A stretch of 64,000 nucleotides of DNA from Exiguobacterium aurantiacum (lineage in GTDB: Bacteria; Bacillota; Bacilli; Exiguobacteriales; Exiguobacteriaceae). Positions 51,229-61,066 of this stretch are shown here, one piece after another. The stretch spans positions 1,950,501 to 2,014,500 of the forward strand of contig NZ_CP101462.1 of assembly GCF_024362205.1 (NCBI RefSeq). Reading direction: 5' to 3'. Positions within the stretch are counted from its first letter, which is position 1. Every line of letters starts with the position of its first letter. A program made the translations under genes and the position numbers. The notes below the pieces were generated by a model. That model worked only from the letters and a program-made list of their open reading frames with translations, was not told where the DNA came from and did no database searches.

Positions 51229-52179
51229 TTATACGAGTTGCGCTTTATATGCTTCGTACTCTTCGTCTGTCAACGAGACGTAATGACCTGGCTCGACTTC
51301 GCGAAGCGGCGGGATGCTTGAATCTTCATCCGAACGTCCGACGGCACCGAGTGATTTTGACTCATACACGATACGCTTACGTGTGCGCTCATGCTCTGGA
51401 TCCGGAAGCGGGATCGCTGAGAGAAGCGACTTCGTGTAGGCGTGGATCGGGTTCTCGTACAAACGCGCTGCAGGAGCGAGTTCGACGAGGTGACCTTGAT
51501 ACATAACACCGATCCGGTCTGAGATATACTTGACCATCGACAAATCGTGAGCGATGAACAAGTACGTCAAGTCACGGTCGCGTTGCAATTCTTTCATCAA
51601 GTTGACGACCTGGGCTTGAATCGATACGTCGAGAGCCGAGATCGGCTCATCGGCGATGATGAAGTCTGGTTCAACCGCGAGAGCTCGGGCAATCCCGATC
51701 CGCTGACGTTGTCCACCCGAGAATTCGTGTGGGTAACGGCTCGCGTGCTCTTTCGTAAGACCAACTGTTTCAAGAAGGTCATAGACACGATTCATCCGGT
51801 CTTCTTTCGTCTTAGCGAGGCCGTGGATATCAATACCTTCAGCAATGATATCAGCGACTGTCATCCGTGGGTTGAGCGATGCGTATGGATCTTGGAAAAT
51901 CATTTGCATAGCCCGGTTGAACTTCAGCTTTTCAGCTTTGTTCTTTTTCCCGTGGACGTTCTCGCCTTTAAAGATGACGTCTCCGTCGGTCGCGTCATAC
52001 AGTCCGATGATGGTACGACCTGTCGTCGATTTCCCACAACCTGACTCGCCAACGAGACCGAGTACTTCGCCTTTATAAATATCGAACGAGATGCCGTCGA
52101 CCGCTTTGACGACGCGACCTCGGCCAATTTTAAAGTGCTGCTTCAGGTCTTTTACTTCGAGTAATTTCTCGCGTTCCAT
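51229..52179 (-). CDS. oppF: oligopeptide ABC transporter ATPase OppF
   Basis: 316 residues. Walker A GESGCGKST, signature FSGGQRQRIGIARAL, Walker B ADEPISALD. The C-terminal oligopeptide/dipeptide domain (YENPIHAYTKSLLSAIPLPD) marks it as OppF/DppF type. Its ATG overlaps the oppD stop by one base (TAATG). Last gene of oppABCDF, with oppD the second ATPase. Confidence 0.95.
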   Translation of the reverse strand: MEREKLLEVKDLKQHFKIGRGRVVKAVDGISFDIYKGEVLGLVGESGCGKSTTGRTIIGLYDATDGDVIFKGENVHGKKNKAEKLKFNRAMQMIFQDPYASLNPRMTVADIIAEGIDIHGLAKTKEDRMNRVYDLLETVGLTKEHASRYPHEFSGGQRQRIGIARALAVEPDFIIADEPISALDVSIQAQVVNLMKELQRDRDLTYLFIAHDLSMVKYISDRIGVMYQGHLVELAPAARLYENPIHAYTKSLLSAIPLPDPEHERTRKRIVYESKSLGAVGRSDEDSSIPPLREVEPGHYVSLTDEEYEAYKAQLV

Positions 52180-53252
52180 TATTCAGCACCACCTTTCAAA
52201 ATCGATTTCGCGAACGCGCTGTCCGGACGGTACTTGAGAGCAAGGTCACGGATGGCTCGTGGCGGCGTCACTTGCGGTGCTTGTGGGTGCAGTAACCAGC
52301 TCGCCGCATAGTGCGTGTCACTAATTTGGAACATCGGTGGTTCTTTTTCAAAGTCGATTTTCATCGCATACGGATTACGTGGTGCGAAAGCATCGCCTTG
52401 TGGTGGGTTGAGCAAGTTTGGCGGTGTTCCCGGGATCGCCGGAAGCGCCTCATTCGGGTCGTCGGTCGGACGTGGCATCGATCCGAGCAAGCCCCATGCG
52501 TATGGGTGACGTGGCTCGTAGAAGATCTCATCGACCGTCCCTTTCTCAACAATCTTTCCGGCGTACATGACGGCAACACGGTCTGCCATGTTCGCCACGA
52601 CACCAAGGTCGTGCGTGATGAAGATGATCGCTGTGCCCGTTTTTTGTTGAATATCTTTTAGAAGCTCCAAAATTTGAGCTTGAATCGTTACGTCGAGGGC
52701 CGTCGTCGGCTCATCGGCAATCAACACTTTCGGGTTACATGCGAGTGCGATCGCGATGACGATCCGTTGACGCATACCACCTGAAAGTTGGTGCGGATAT
52801 TGCTTGAGACGTGCCTCTGGGTTCGGGATCCCAACGAGTGTGAGCAATTCGAGCGTACGCTTCTTCGCATCCTCACCCGTGAGACCTTGGTGTTGCTTCA
52901 ATCCTTCAGCGATCTGCTTAAAGATCGTCATCGTCGGGTTAAGTGATGTCATTGGGTCTTGGAAAATCATGGCGATATCACGGCCACGAATTTTCAACAT
53001 TTCTTTTTCCGATAACTTCGCCAAATCTTTGCCTTCGAACAAGATTTCCCCGTTCGTAATTTCACCTGGCGGGTTTGGGATCAGACGCATAATCGCTTTC
53101 GATGTGACGGATTTACCAGAACCCGATTCACCAACGATGGCGAGCGTCTCGCCTTTTTTCAAATCAAACGATACGTTGCGAACGGCTTGTACCGTTCCGG
53201 CATACGTATGGAACGAGACCGCTAAGTCTCGGACAGATAAAATCGTTTCCAT
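52179..53252 (-). CDS. oppD: oligopeptide ABC transporter ATPase OppD
   Basis: 357 residues. Walker A GESGSGKSV, LSGGMRQRIVIAIAL, ADEPTTALD. The C-terminal region (PTDDPNEALPAIPGTPPNLL with the later PRNPYAMKIDF) is the oligopeptide extension of OppD. It couples ATP to transport with OppF on OppB/C. Its start is 24 bases after the oppC stop. Confidence 0.95.
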   Translation of the reverse strand: METILSVRDLAVSFHTYAGTVQAVRNVSFDLKKGETLAIVGESGSGKSVTSKAIMRLIPNPPGEITNGEILFEGKDLAKLSEKEMLKIRGRDIAMIFQDPMTSLNPTMTIFKQIAEGLKQHQGLTGEDAKKRTLELLTLVGIPNPEARLKQYPHQLSGGMRQRIVIAIALACNPKVLIADEPTTALDVTIQAQILELLKDIQQKTGTAIIFITHDLGVVANMADRVAVMYAGKIVEKGTVDEIFYEPRHPYAWGLLGSMPRPTDDPNEALPAIPGTPPNLLNPPQGDAFAPRNPYAMKIDFEKEPPMFQISDTHYAASWLLHPQAPQVTPPRAIRDLALKYRPDSAFAKSILKGGAE

Positions 53253-53276
53253 TCACGAGTCCCCCTGTTTCTATAA

Positions 53277-54302
53277 TTATTTACGCATTTTCGGGTCGAA
53301 CGCATCACGCAAGCCATCGGCGAGCAAGTTGAAGCTGACCATGAGCAAGACGATGATGACTGACGGGATAACGAGCAAGTACGGGAACGTCCGTAGCTCT
53401 TTATATCCATCGTTGATCAACGTTCCAAGCGATGCTTGAGGTGCTTGCAAACCTAGACCTATAAAGCTGAGAAACGCTTCGAAAAAGATAGCCGACGGGA
53501 TCGTGAACATGAGCGTGATGATAATGGCGCCAAGCGTATTCGGAATTAAGTGTTTAAACACTAATCGATTGCTTGAAGCACCGAGCGTACGGGCAGCCAA
53601 CACAAACTCTTGATTTTTCAATTTCAAAATTTGACCGCGGACAAGTCGACTCATCCCAATCCAACCGGTGATCGTCATCGCGAGGATAATGGAAAATACG
53701 CCAGGGTCGAAAATTAAAATTAATAAGATAATCAAAATCAAGTTCGGAACACCTGTCAAAATCTCAACAATTCGTTGCATAAAGTTGTCAACACGTCCGC
53801 CGAAGTAAGCTGAAATACCACCGTAGGCGACTCCAATAACTGTATCAATCAACGCAGCCACAAAACCGATGAAGAGCGAGATGCGTGTCCCTTCCCAAAC
53901 ACGTGACCAAAGATCACGGCCGAGATAGTCTGTACCGAACCAGAAGTTCTCTTCGACATTTTTCTGTTCGTAGAAATCAATATCACGGCCACCGAGGTTG
54001 GCCATTCCATCAAACCCTGCCCATTCGAGTCCAGTGACTTTAGGCGGGAGTTTTGCTTGTGAGATGTTTTGAGTATAGGCGTCGCGTCCAGACAGCATCG
54101 GACCAAACAACGCAAGAAAAATCACAATTAAAATAACAGTAAGTGAAATTATAGCAGCTTTATTCTTTTTCAGCCGCATCCAAGCGTCTTGCCAGAAGCT
54201 TAAACTTTTACCACCAATTCGTTCAGCGAGCTGTTCGTTCATCTCGACACGTTGGAACATCTCTTGGTCGAACTGCTCGAAATTCTTTTTATTTTCAATC
54301 AT
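53277..54302 (-). CDS. oppC: oligopeptide ABC transporter permease OppC
   Basis: 341 residues. An N-terminal OppC_N part (MIENKKNFEQFDQEMFQRVE; AIISLTVILIVIFLALFGPM) precedes about five helices and the EAA loop (FVLAARTLGASSNRLVFKHL). Forms the membrane channel with OppB. Its start is three bases after the oppB stop. Confidence 0.95.
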   Translation of the reverse strand: MIENKKNFEQFDQEMFQRVEMNEQLAERIGGKSLSFWQDAWMRLKKNKAAIISLTVILIVIFLALFGPMLSGRDAYTQNISQAKLPPKVTGLEWAGFDGMANLGGRDIDFYEQKNVEENFWFGTDYLGRDLWSRVWEGTRISLFIGFVAALIDTVIGVAYGGISAYFGGRVDNFMQRIVEILTGVPNLILIILLILIFDPGVFSIILAMTITGWIGMSRLVRGQILKLKNQEFVLAARTLGASSNRLVFKHLIPNTLGAIIITLMFTIPSAIFFEAFLSFIGLGLQAPQASLGTLINDGYKELRTFPYLLVIPSVIIVLLMVSFNLLADGLRDAFDPKMRK

Positions 54303-54305
54303 CAG

Positions 54306-55229
54306 TTATTCCCCCCCCAAACGAATACGTGGGTCAACGACTCCGTAGAGCAAGTCGACAAGCAGAATGATAATAATGAACAGGCCTGAGAAGAACAGCG
54401 TCGTACCCATGATGACCGAGTAATCATTCAACGTAATAGATGTGACGAACAATTCACCAAGTCCAGGAACCGCAAAGATTTTCTCAATGACGAACGTACC
54501 TGTCAAGAGACCGGCCGTCATCGGTCCAAGAATCGTGATCGCAGGAATCATTGCGTTACGTACCATGTGTTTCCAAACGATGGCATTCCCGGTCAGTCCT
54601 TTCGCCTTCGCGAGCGTGACATAGTCTTGTCCGGTCACTTCTAGCATCTCGGTCCGGACGAAACGGGCAATAGACGCCGTAACACCGAGCGAGAGCGAGA
54701 TGGTCGGCAAAATCGTGTGTGCCGGTGAATCCCAGAACGCGACAGGGAGGATTTGTAATTTAACCCCTACATAGTACTGAAGGAGGGCTGCAAATACGAA
54801 CGACGGGACAGAAATCCCGATAACCGATACGAACATTGAACCATAGTCGATGTACGTGTTATGACGGATGGCTGCTACGATTCCGAGCAACAACCCGACA
54901 AAAGTACCAAGGACTAATGCTTGAATACCTAATTGTGCCGAAGGTCCAATTCGTTCCATAATCAACTCCGTCACCGGCCGGTTGGCCGTACGGAATGACA
55001 CGCCGAGGTCACCTTGCACAAGGTTCCCTAAGTACGTCGCATAACGAACTGGAAGCGGATCATTGAGTCCGTAGCGATCGTTCAAGAGCTGAATTTGTGT
55101 TTCCGTCAATTTCTCCTGGTTTTGGTACGGCGAACCTGGAAGCAGGTCCATCAGGAAAAACGTGAACGTCGCAATCAAGAAGAACGTGATGAGGCCGTAA
55201 GTCAGCCGTTGCAGAATATAACGTCCCAT
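54306..55229 (-). CDS. oppB: oligopeptide ABC transporter permease OppB
   Basis: 307 residues with six helices; first GLITFFLIATFTFFLMDLLP, EAA loop YVTLAKAKGLTGNAIVWKH. Channel partner of OppC. A promoter-like TATAAT and two CodY-like boxes lie in the 300-base gap after oppA, and a leaky terminator after oppA, so the transporter subunits are probably made at a lower level than the binding protein. Confidence 0.95.
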   Translation of the reverse strand: MGRYILQRLTYGLITFFLIATFTFFLMDLLPGSPYQNQEKLTETQIQLLNDRYGLNDPLPVRYATYLGNLVQGDLGVSFRTANRPVTELIMERIGPSAQLGIQALVLGTFVGLLLGIVAAIRHNTYIDYGSMFVSVIGISVPSFVFAALLQYYVGVKLQILPVAFWDSPAHTILPTISLSLGVTASIARFVRTEMLEVTGQDYVTLAKAKGLTGNAIVWKHMVRNAMIPAITILGPMTAGLLTGTFVIEKIFAVPGLGELFVTSITLNDYSVIMGTTLFFSGLFIIIILLVDLLYGVVDPRIRLGGE

Positions 55230-55324
55230 AAATAAATACCCCCTGTTTTTCTAATGTGTCTATGCTTGCACCAACAGCGTCACTATGACATATTGCCCTT
55301 TTCTTGAATTCACAAAATGAAAGG

Positions 55325-55454
55325 AATTTTCTGAAAGAATAGGTCAAACGTCATCTCAAGGCTCTTAACACAGCACGTGAAAATTGAAGAATGCTTAGTT
55401 TGTAAAGTATTCTGAATTTTCACTGTTACTACATTATACTTTACCAACAAAACA
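55325..55454 (-). promoter_or_regulatory. second promoter and CodY-like boxes before oppB
   Basis: TATAAT (55438-55433) with TTCAAA at -35 spacing 16. AATTTTCTGAAAGAA (55325-55339) fits the CodY motif AATTTTCWGAAAATT at 12 of 15; AGTATTCTGAATTTT (55406-55420) at 11 of 15, just past the predicted start. Confidence 0.5.
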
Positions 55455-55493
55455 TTTGAATAGTATTTTCTCTCATTTCGGTTTTTTTTTTAG

Positions 55494-55526
55494 AAAAGGG
55501 GGGACATGCATGATGCATGCCCCCTT
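55494..55526 (-). terminator. leaky terminator after oppA
   Basis: AGGGGGCATGCAT pairs with ATGCATG..CCCCCT on the minus strand; only four T follow before an A-tract, so readthrough is likely. Confidence 0.65.
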
Positions 55527-55531
55527 CTCCT

Positions 55532-57148
55532 TTAGTTGATGTCGACGTATTTGTACTGGTAATCAGCACCGAATAGTTGACGGTTGAAGTTTTCGACGTT
55601 TGGACGGAGCAAGTAAGCCACACCAGCTTGATAAATCGGCATGATGGCTTGATCTTGTTCAATCAAGAGCGTCTCTGCTTCTTTAAATTTGTCATAACGA
55701 GCATCGATCGCTGTTTCAGCAGATGCTTCATCAATCAATTTATCATAGGCAGTAGACTTGTAGTTGATATCGTTTTGACCGTTGTCAGACGTGAAGATAC
55801 CAAGGTTTGTGAGCGGATCTTGATAGTCAGGTCCCCAAAGGGCGAATGACATTTGGTACTCCCCTTTAGCTTCGAGTTCGAGTTTGTTGTTGAACGGTTG
55901 TTGTGAGATGCTCACAGTCACGTTCGGCAGGTTCGATTCGATTTGGCCTTTCATATACTCTGAAATTTGTTTCGATACTTCGCTGTCGAATGAGAGAAGT
56001 TCGATTGTGACAACTTCGCCGCCAGTCGCTTCTTCCCACAGCGATGCCGCTTCGTCAGCGTTCGTCTCAAAGTGCGTCACGCCTTCCGTGTAATCCGTGC
56101 CGTCTTCATACTTGATGAAGTCTTTCGGGATGAATGAAGTCGTGGCGATTGAACCGTTGTTCAAGAGTTGATCGATGATGCCGGCTGGATCGACCGCACG
56201 AGCGATTGCTTTACGAGCATTGACGTCAGCGAAGACTTCATCTTCATGATTGAATTTGAAGTAACCGACGCTTGAACGAAGACCTGTATTATAATCATCG
56301 TTCTCTTGGAAAGCAGCAACTTGTTCAGATGAGAGGCCAGCGTAGTCGACTTCTCCTGCTTCATATAAGTTGACGACAGTCGATGTTTCCTTGACGACAC
56401 GAACGTCGACTTTCTCAAGTGATACATTTTCAGCATCCCAATACGCGTCGTTTTTTGTCAATACGTATCCTTGCTCACGATCCCACTCCGACCATGTGAA
56501 TGGACCGTTGTAAATGTGGTTCTCAGGATTCGTCGAGAAGTCCGCACCTTTTTCAGTGGCGAACGCTTCGTTGATCGGTGTGAACGTACCGAACGATGTG
56601 AGTGAGATGAATGATGGGTCTGGACGTTCGAGTGTGACTTCGAGAGTCTTCTCATCGATTGCCTTCACACCGAGATCTTCTTTTGGAAGCTCTCCTGTGT
56701 TGATGGCTTCTGCGTTTTTAACCGTGTTCATGATATACGCGTATTGTGAACCTGTTTCAGGATCCACGGCGCGTTGCCAAGCGTAGACGAAATCGTTCGC
56801 TGTGACAGGTTCGCCGTTAGACCATTCCGCATCACGGAGTGTGAACGTGTAGACCGTTTCGTCTTCATTCACTTCAGGCTCTCCTTCAGCGATAGCTGGA
56901 ACGGCATTCCCGTCTTGGTCGAGACGATAAAGACCTTCCATCGTGTTGGCGATCAAGTTGAACGCGACTGCGTCCGTCGCGAGCGCCGGGTCAGCCGTTG
57001 TAATATCAGACGTGTCCGTCAAGCGGAGTACTTTTTCTCCGTTCGAAGACGAACCGCCGTCAGAGTCTCCGCCAGTCGAGCACGCGGCGAGCACTGAACC
57101 GAGTGCCAAGATGAGTGTCATCATGAGCAAAATCGATTTTTTCTTCAT
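55532..57148 (-). CDS. oppA: oligopeptide-binding lipoprotein OppA
   Basis: A 538-residue family 5 solute-binding protein. Lipobox LAAC (near residue 22), then the usual N-terminal domain (SDITTADPALATDAVAFNL), YTFTLRDAEWSNGEPVTAND, and LTKNDAYWDAENV. Binds peptides and delivers them to OppBC. First gene of oppABCDF. TTGACA-18-TACAAT promotes it; the leader has a stem enclosing a CodY box. AAAGGGG precedes the ATG. Confidence 0.96.
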   Translation of the reverse strand: MKKKSILLMMTLILALGSVLAACSTGGDSDGGSSSNGEKVLRLTDTSDITTADPALATDAVAFNLIANTMEGLYRLDQDGNAVPAIAEGEPEVNEDETVYTFTLRDAEWSNGEPVTANDFVYAWQRAVDPETGSQYAYIMNTVKNAEAINTGELPKEDLGVKAIDEKTLEVTLERPDPSFISLTSFGTFTPINEAFATEKGADFSTNPENHIYNGPFTWSEWDREQGYVLTKNDAYWDAENVSLEKVDVRVVKETSTVVNLYEAGEVDYAGLSSEQVAAFQENDDYNTGLRSSVGYFKFNHEDEVFADVNARKAIARAVDPAGIIDQLLNNGSIATTSFIPKDFIKYEDGTDYTEGVTHFETNADEAASLWEEATGGEVVTIELLSFDSEVSKQISEYMKGQIESNLPNVTVSISQQPFNNKLELEAKGEYQMSFALWGPDYQDPLTNLGIFTSDNGQNDINYKSTAYDKLIDEASAETAIDARYDKFKEAETLLIEQDQAIMPIYQAGVAYLLRPNVENFNRQLFGADYQYKYVDIN

Positions 57149-57183
57149 TGCGATGTCCCCTTTCTGAATCGTGAAGCATGGCG

Positions 57184-57250
57184 TTTCGTCGGATGTAACA
57201 TCTTACTTTTTCTTTAATTTTCTGAATATTTCATTTTGTATCCGACGAAA
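57184..57250 (-). promoter_or_regulatory. oppA leader stem with CodY-like box in its loop
   Basis: TTTCGTCGGAT (57184-57194) is the inverted copy of ATCCGACGAAA (57240-57250), 11 bp. The 45-base loop holds AATTTTCTGAATATT (57216-57230), 14 of 15 to the CodY motif. The stem begins about seven bases from the predicted 5' end. Confidence 0.7.
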
Positions 57251-57263
57251 GAACGTTAGGGCT

Positions 57264-57293
57264 ATTGTAAAAAATTTTTAATCAAACTGTCAA
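57264..57293 (-). promoter_or_regulatory. oppA promoter
   Basis: TTGACA (57293-57288), 18-base spacer, TACAAT (57269-57264). Start near 57257. Confidence 0.85.
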
Positions 57294-57419
57294 CTCCTTA
57301 ATAAACCGCTGTCATTTCCAACACGAACTTCTCGCCTTCTTCACCAATCAACGGGTATCATAGAGCCATAGGGCGGATGGCTCGATGGAGCGCATCCACA
57401 CTGAAAGGAGTTTGACATA

Positions 57420-57784
57420 TTGAAAAATTTTAGAAGTATACTAATCGTTTGGGGAATTGTCACAATTGTCTACACGGTTTGGTCGAGCTTGTCTTATTAT
57501 CAGGATGAAACGTTATCGTTTCATTTGAGCGGCGGATTGTTTGTCGCTGGGATGCTCGTCTTTGCGATCGGCATGTTCTCTCAAATGAGCGCGTCCGGAT
57601 TATTCGACGGCATCATGTACGGGTTCAAGCGCAACCGTCGCGCCAAGTTGAAAGAGATTGATCCGGATTATGAAGAAGACGAAGAAGCGACACCAGAAGA
57701 ACGCGCGTCTCAAAAACAATCAGCTTGGCGTTGGGTGTATGTCGGGGTTGTCAGTATCGTTCTCTCCTACGTGATCACCCTCGT

Positions 57785-57788
<4 letters not shown>
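57420..57788 (+). CDS. small membrane protein, DUF3899-like
   Basis: 122 residues from a TTG start with AAAGGAG ten bases upstream. Three helices: ILIVWGIVTIVYTVWSSL, FVAGMLVFAIGMFSQMSASG and WVYVGVVSIVLSYVITLV; a charged cytoplasmic loop (RRAKLKEIDPDYEEDEEATP) lies between the second and third. The layout is that of DUF3899 proteins, of unknown function. It ends at 57788, and the trpS promoter overlaps its end. Confidence 0.7.
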
Positions 57789-59092
<1,304 letters not shown>

Positions 59093-59130
59093 GAAGAAGC
59101 CGCCCTTTGCATGCAAAGGGCGGCTTCTTC
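59093..59130 (+). terminator. trpS terminator (perfect palindrome)
   Basis: GAAGAAGCCGCCCTTTGCA pairs with TGCAAAGGGCGGCTTCTTC over 19 bases each arm. Confidence 0.88.
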
Positions 59131-59160
59131 GTGTAGCGTATTAGCTTAATTTGATGACAC

Positions 59161-59191
59161 AAAAAAAGAGACAGGCGTCCCTGTCTCTTTT
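59161..59191 (-). terminator. terminator of the second oppA-like gene
   Basis: AAAAGAGACAGG pairs with CCTGTCTCTTTT around CGTC; seven T on the minus strand. Confidence 0.9.
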
Positions 59192-59207
59192 CGCGTATTG
59201 TTTCGGA

Positions 59208-60863
59208 TTACTGTTTGCCTTCGATATAAGCCCACTTGTACGAGTAGTCAGCGCCGAACGCGTGTTCAACGATGTCCTTGACGTATGGCTTCGTGAGGCG
59301 AGCCGATCCACGTTGGTAAACTGGCGAGATGGCGTTCTCTTCAAGAACGATTTTCTCTGCAGCTTGAAGGTCAGCCCAACGCTGTTCAGCATCTGTGCTT
59401 GATTTCGCAGACTCGATGAGTTTGTCAAATTCTTCGTTCGACCACTTACCACGGTTGTATGGTCCGTCAGTGACGAAGAGGTCAACGAATGTCATTGGAT
59501 CCTGGTAGTCAGGGCCCCATCCAGCGAATGTCAACTCGAACTCACCTTTGTTCTCAAGGTCAAGTTTGTTGTTGAACGGTTGTTGCTTGATTGTAAGTGT
59601 GATACCTGGAAGGTTCTTCTCAAGTTCACCTTTGATGAACTCACCGATTTGCTTCGCAGATTCTGAGTCATAGTTGAGGAGTTCGATTTCGACAGAGTCT
59701 TGGCCGAGCTCTTCAAGTCCTGCTTCCCAAAGTTCTTTCGCACGATCCACGTCGTAGCCGCCGATGTCGCCGTTCGCTTCACGGAAGTCCGCGCCGTCTG
59801 GTCCAGTTACGAAATCTTTTGGTACGAGGTAGTTGGCAGGAACTGAACCGTTCGCAAGGAGCGTTTCAGAGATCGCTGCTTTATCGTATGCCGCGTCAAT
59901 CGCGTTACGGATGTTTTGGTTGTCGAGTGCTTCAACCGCAGTGTTGAACTGGAGGTAGAAGAGTGTTGGCTCGACGACAGTCGAGAAGTCTTCGTTGTCT
60001 TGGTATTGCGCAACGAGTTCAGAAGTCAAACCAGTACGGTCAACGTCGCCGTTTTCGTACAAGTTAACACCTGTTGAAACTTCTTTAACGACTTTAACGT
60101 TGATTTCGTCAAGTTTGACGGCCTCAGCATCCCAGTAGTCGTCGTTCTTAACCATTTTCCAGCCTTGCTCGCGCTCCCAGCTTTCGAGTTTGAACGGTCC
60201 GTTGTAGAGAGTTGTCTCTGCAGACGTACCGAAGTTCTCGCCTTGCTCAGTGTCGAACGACTCAAGTTTAGGCATGAATACGCCGAAGCTTGTGAGGCCA
60301 AGGAAGTAATCAGCTGGTGCAGTCAATTTAACTTCAAGTGTCTGATCATCAGTCGCAGTGACGCCGACAGCGTCGCGCTCGCCTTCGCCAGTGTTGTAGG
60401 CTTCAGCACCTTCGATGATTGACATTACGTAAGCATATTGTGAAGCGTTGTCCGGATTAAGGACTTCTTTCCAAGCGTATTCGAAGTCGTTAGCTGTTAC
60501 AGGCTCACCGTTAGACCAAGTTGCGCCTTCACGGATTTTGAACGTGTACGTTTTACCGTCTTCAGAGACGTCGTGATCTTCCGCGATCCCCGGTGTTGGG
60601 TTATCTTCGTCGTCCATACGATAGAGACCTTCGTTAACATTGTTCAACACGTTGAACGAAACCGCGTCAGTCGCGAGTGTAGGGTTAAGTGAAGGGATGT
60701 CAGAACTATCGAGCAAGTTGAGGACTTGCTCCTCGTCTGCGCCGCCTTCAGAACCTTGATTATTTGATGTTGTCTCTTCTTCCCCACCCGAGCAAGCTGC
60801 TAGGAATGCGCTAGATAGAAGCGTTACCGACGTTGCTAAAGCAAAACCTTTTTTCTTATTCAT
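59208..60863 (-). CDS. second oligopeptide-binding lipoprotein
   Basis: 551 residues, family 5 solute-binding protein. Lipobox LAAC follows the signal peptide (SVTLLSSAFLAACSG). SDIPSLNPTLATDAVSFNVL and FVTGPDGADF-type segments match OppA (538 residues), so it is a duplicate of the same type. It has no transporter genes of its own; it probably shares OppBCDF. A promoter with CodY box lies upstream; the leader ends at AAAAAATCAGGGGGTCATCGC before ATG 60863. Confidence 0.93.
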   Translation of the reverse strand: MNKKKGFALATSVTLLSSAFLAACSGGEEETTSNNQGSEGGADEEQVLNLLDSSDIPSLNPTLATDAVSFNVLNNVNEGLYRMDDEDNPTPGIAEDHDVSEDGKTYTFKIREGATWSNGEPVTANDFEYAWKEVLNPDNASQYAYVMSIIEGAEAYNTGEGERDAVGVTATDDQTLEVKLTAPADYFLGLTSFGVFMPKLESFDTEQGENFGTSAETTLYNGPFKLESWEREQGWKMVKNDDYWDAEAVKLDEINVKVVKEVSTGVNLYENGDVDRTGLTSELVAQYQDNEDFSTVVEPTLFYLQFNTAVEALDNQNIRNAIDAAYDKAAISETLLANGSVPANYLVPKDFVTGPDGADFREANGDIGGYDVDRAKELWEAGLEELGQDSVEIELLNYDSESAKQIGEFIKGELEKNLPGITLTIKQQPFNNKLDLENKGEFELTFAGWGPDYQDPMTFVDLFVTDGPYNRGKWSNEEFDKLIESAKSSTDAEQRWADLQAAEKIVLEENAISPVYQRGSARLTKPYVKDIVEHAFGADYSYKWAYIEGKQ

Positions 60864-60906
60864 TGCGATGACCCCCTGATTTTTTTCGGTTTAACGAAAT
60901 GAACGA

Positions 60907-60949
60907 TGGTAGAAAATTCAGATATCTCACTTTACAAAATTTGCTACCA
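60907..60949 (-). promoter_or_regulatory. 5' leader stem of the second oppA-like mRNA
   Basis: TGGTAG (60949-60944) pairs with CTACCA (60912-60907), with inner AAATT/AATTT; begins about ten bases from the predicted 5' end. Confidence 0.5.
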
Positions 60950-60965
60950 CAATCCCGTTGAAGCA

Positions 60966-60993
60966 ATAATACAATATTCTGATAATTTTGCAA
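60966..60993 (-). promoter_or_regulatory. promoter with CodY-like box in the spacer
   Basis: TTGCAA (60993-60988), 16 bases, TATTAT (60971-60966). AATTATCAGAATATT in the spacer (60973-60987) matches the CodY motif at 13 of 15. Confidence 0.7.
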
Positions 60994-61031
60994 AGTGTTT
61001 ATTTTGATTTTTCTAAAAAATTTTTATTATA

Positions 61032-61066
61032 GGCTAAAAGCCCGCCTTGGGAGACGGGCTTTTAGC
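61032..61066 (-). terminator. terminator of the third oppA-like gene
   Basis: GCTAAAAGCCCG pairs with CGGGCTTTTAGC around ten bases; T-tract poor. Confidence 0.75.
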
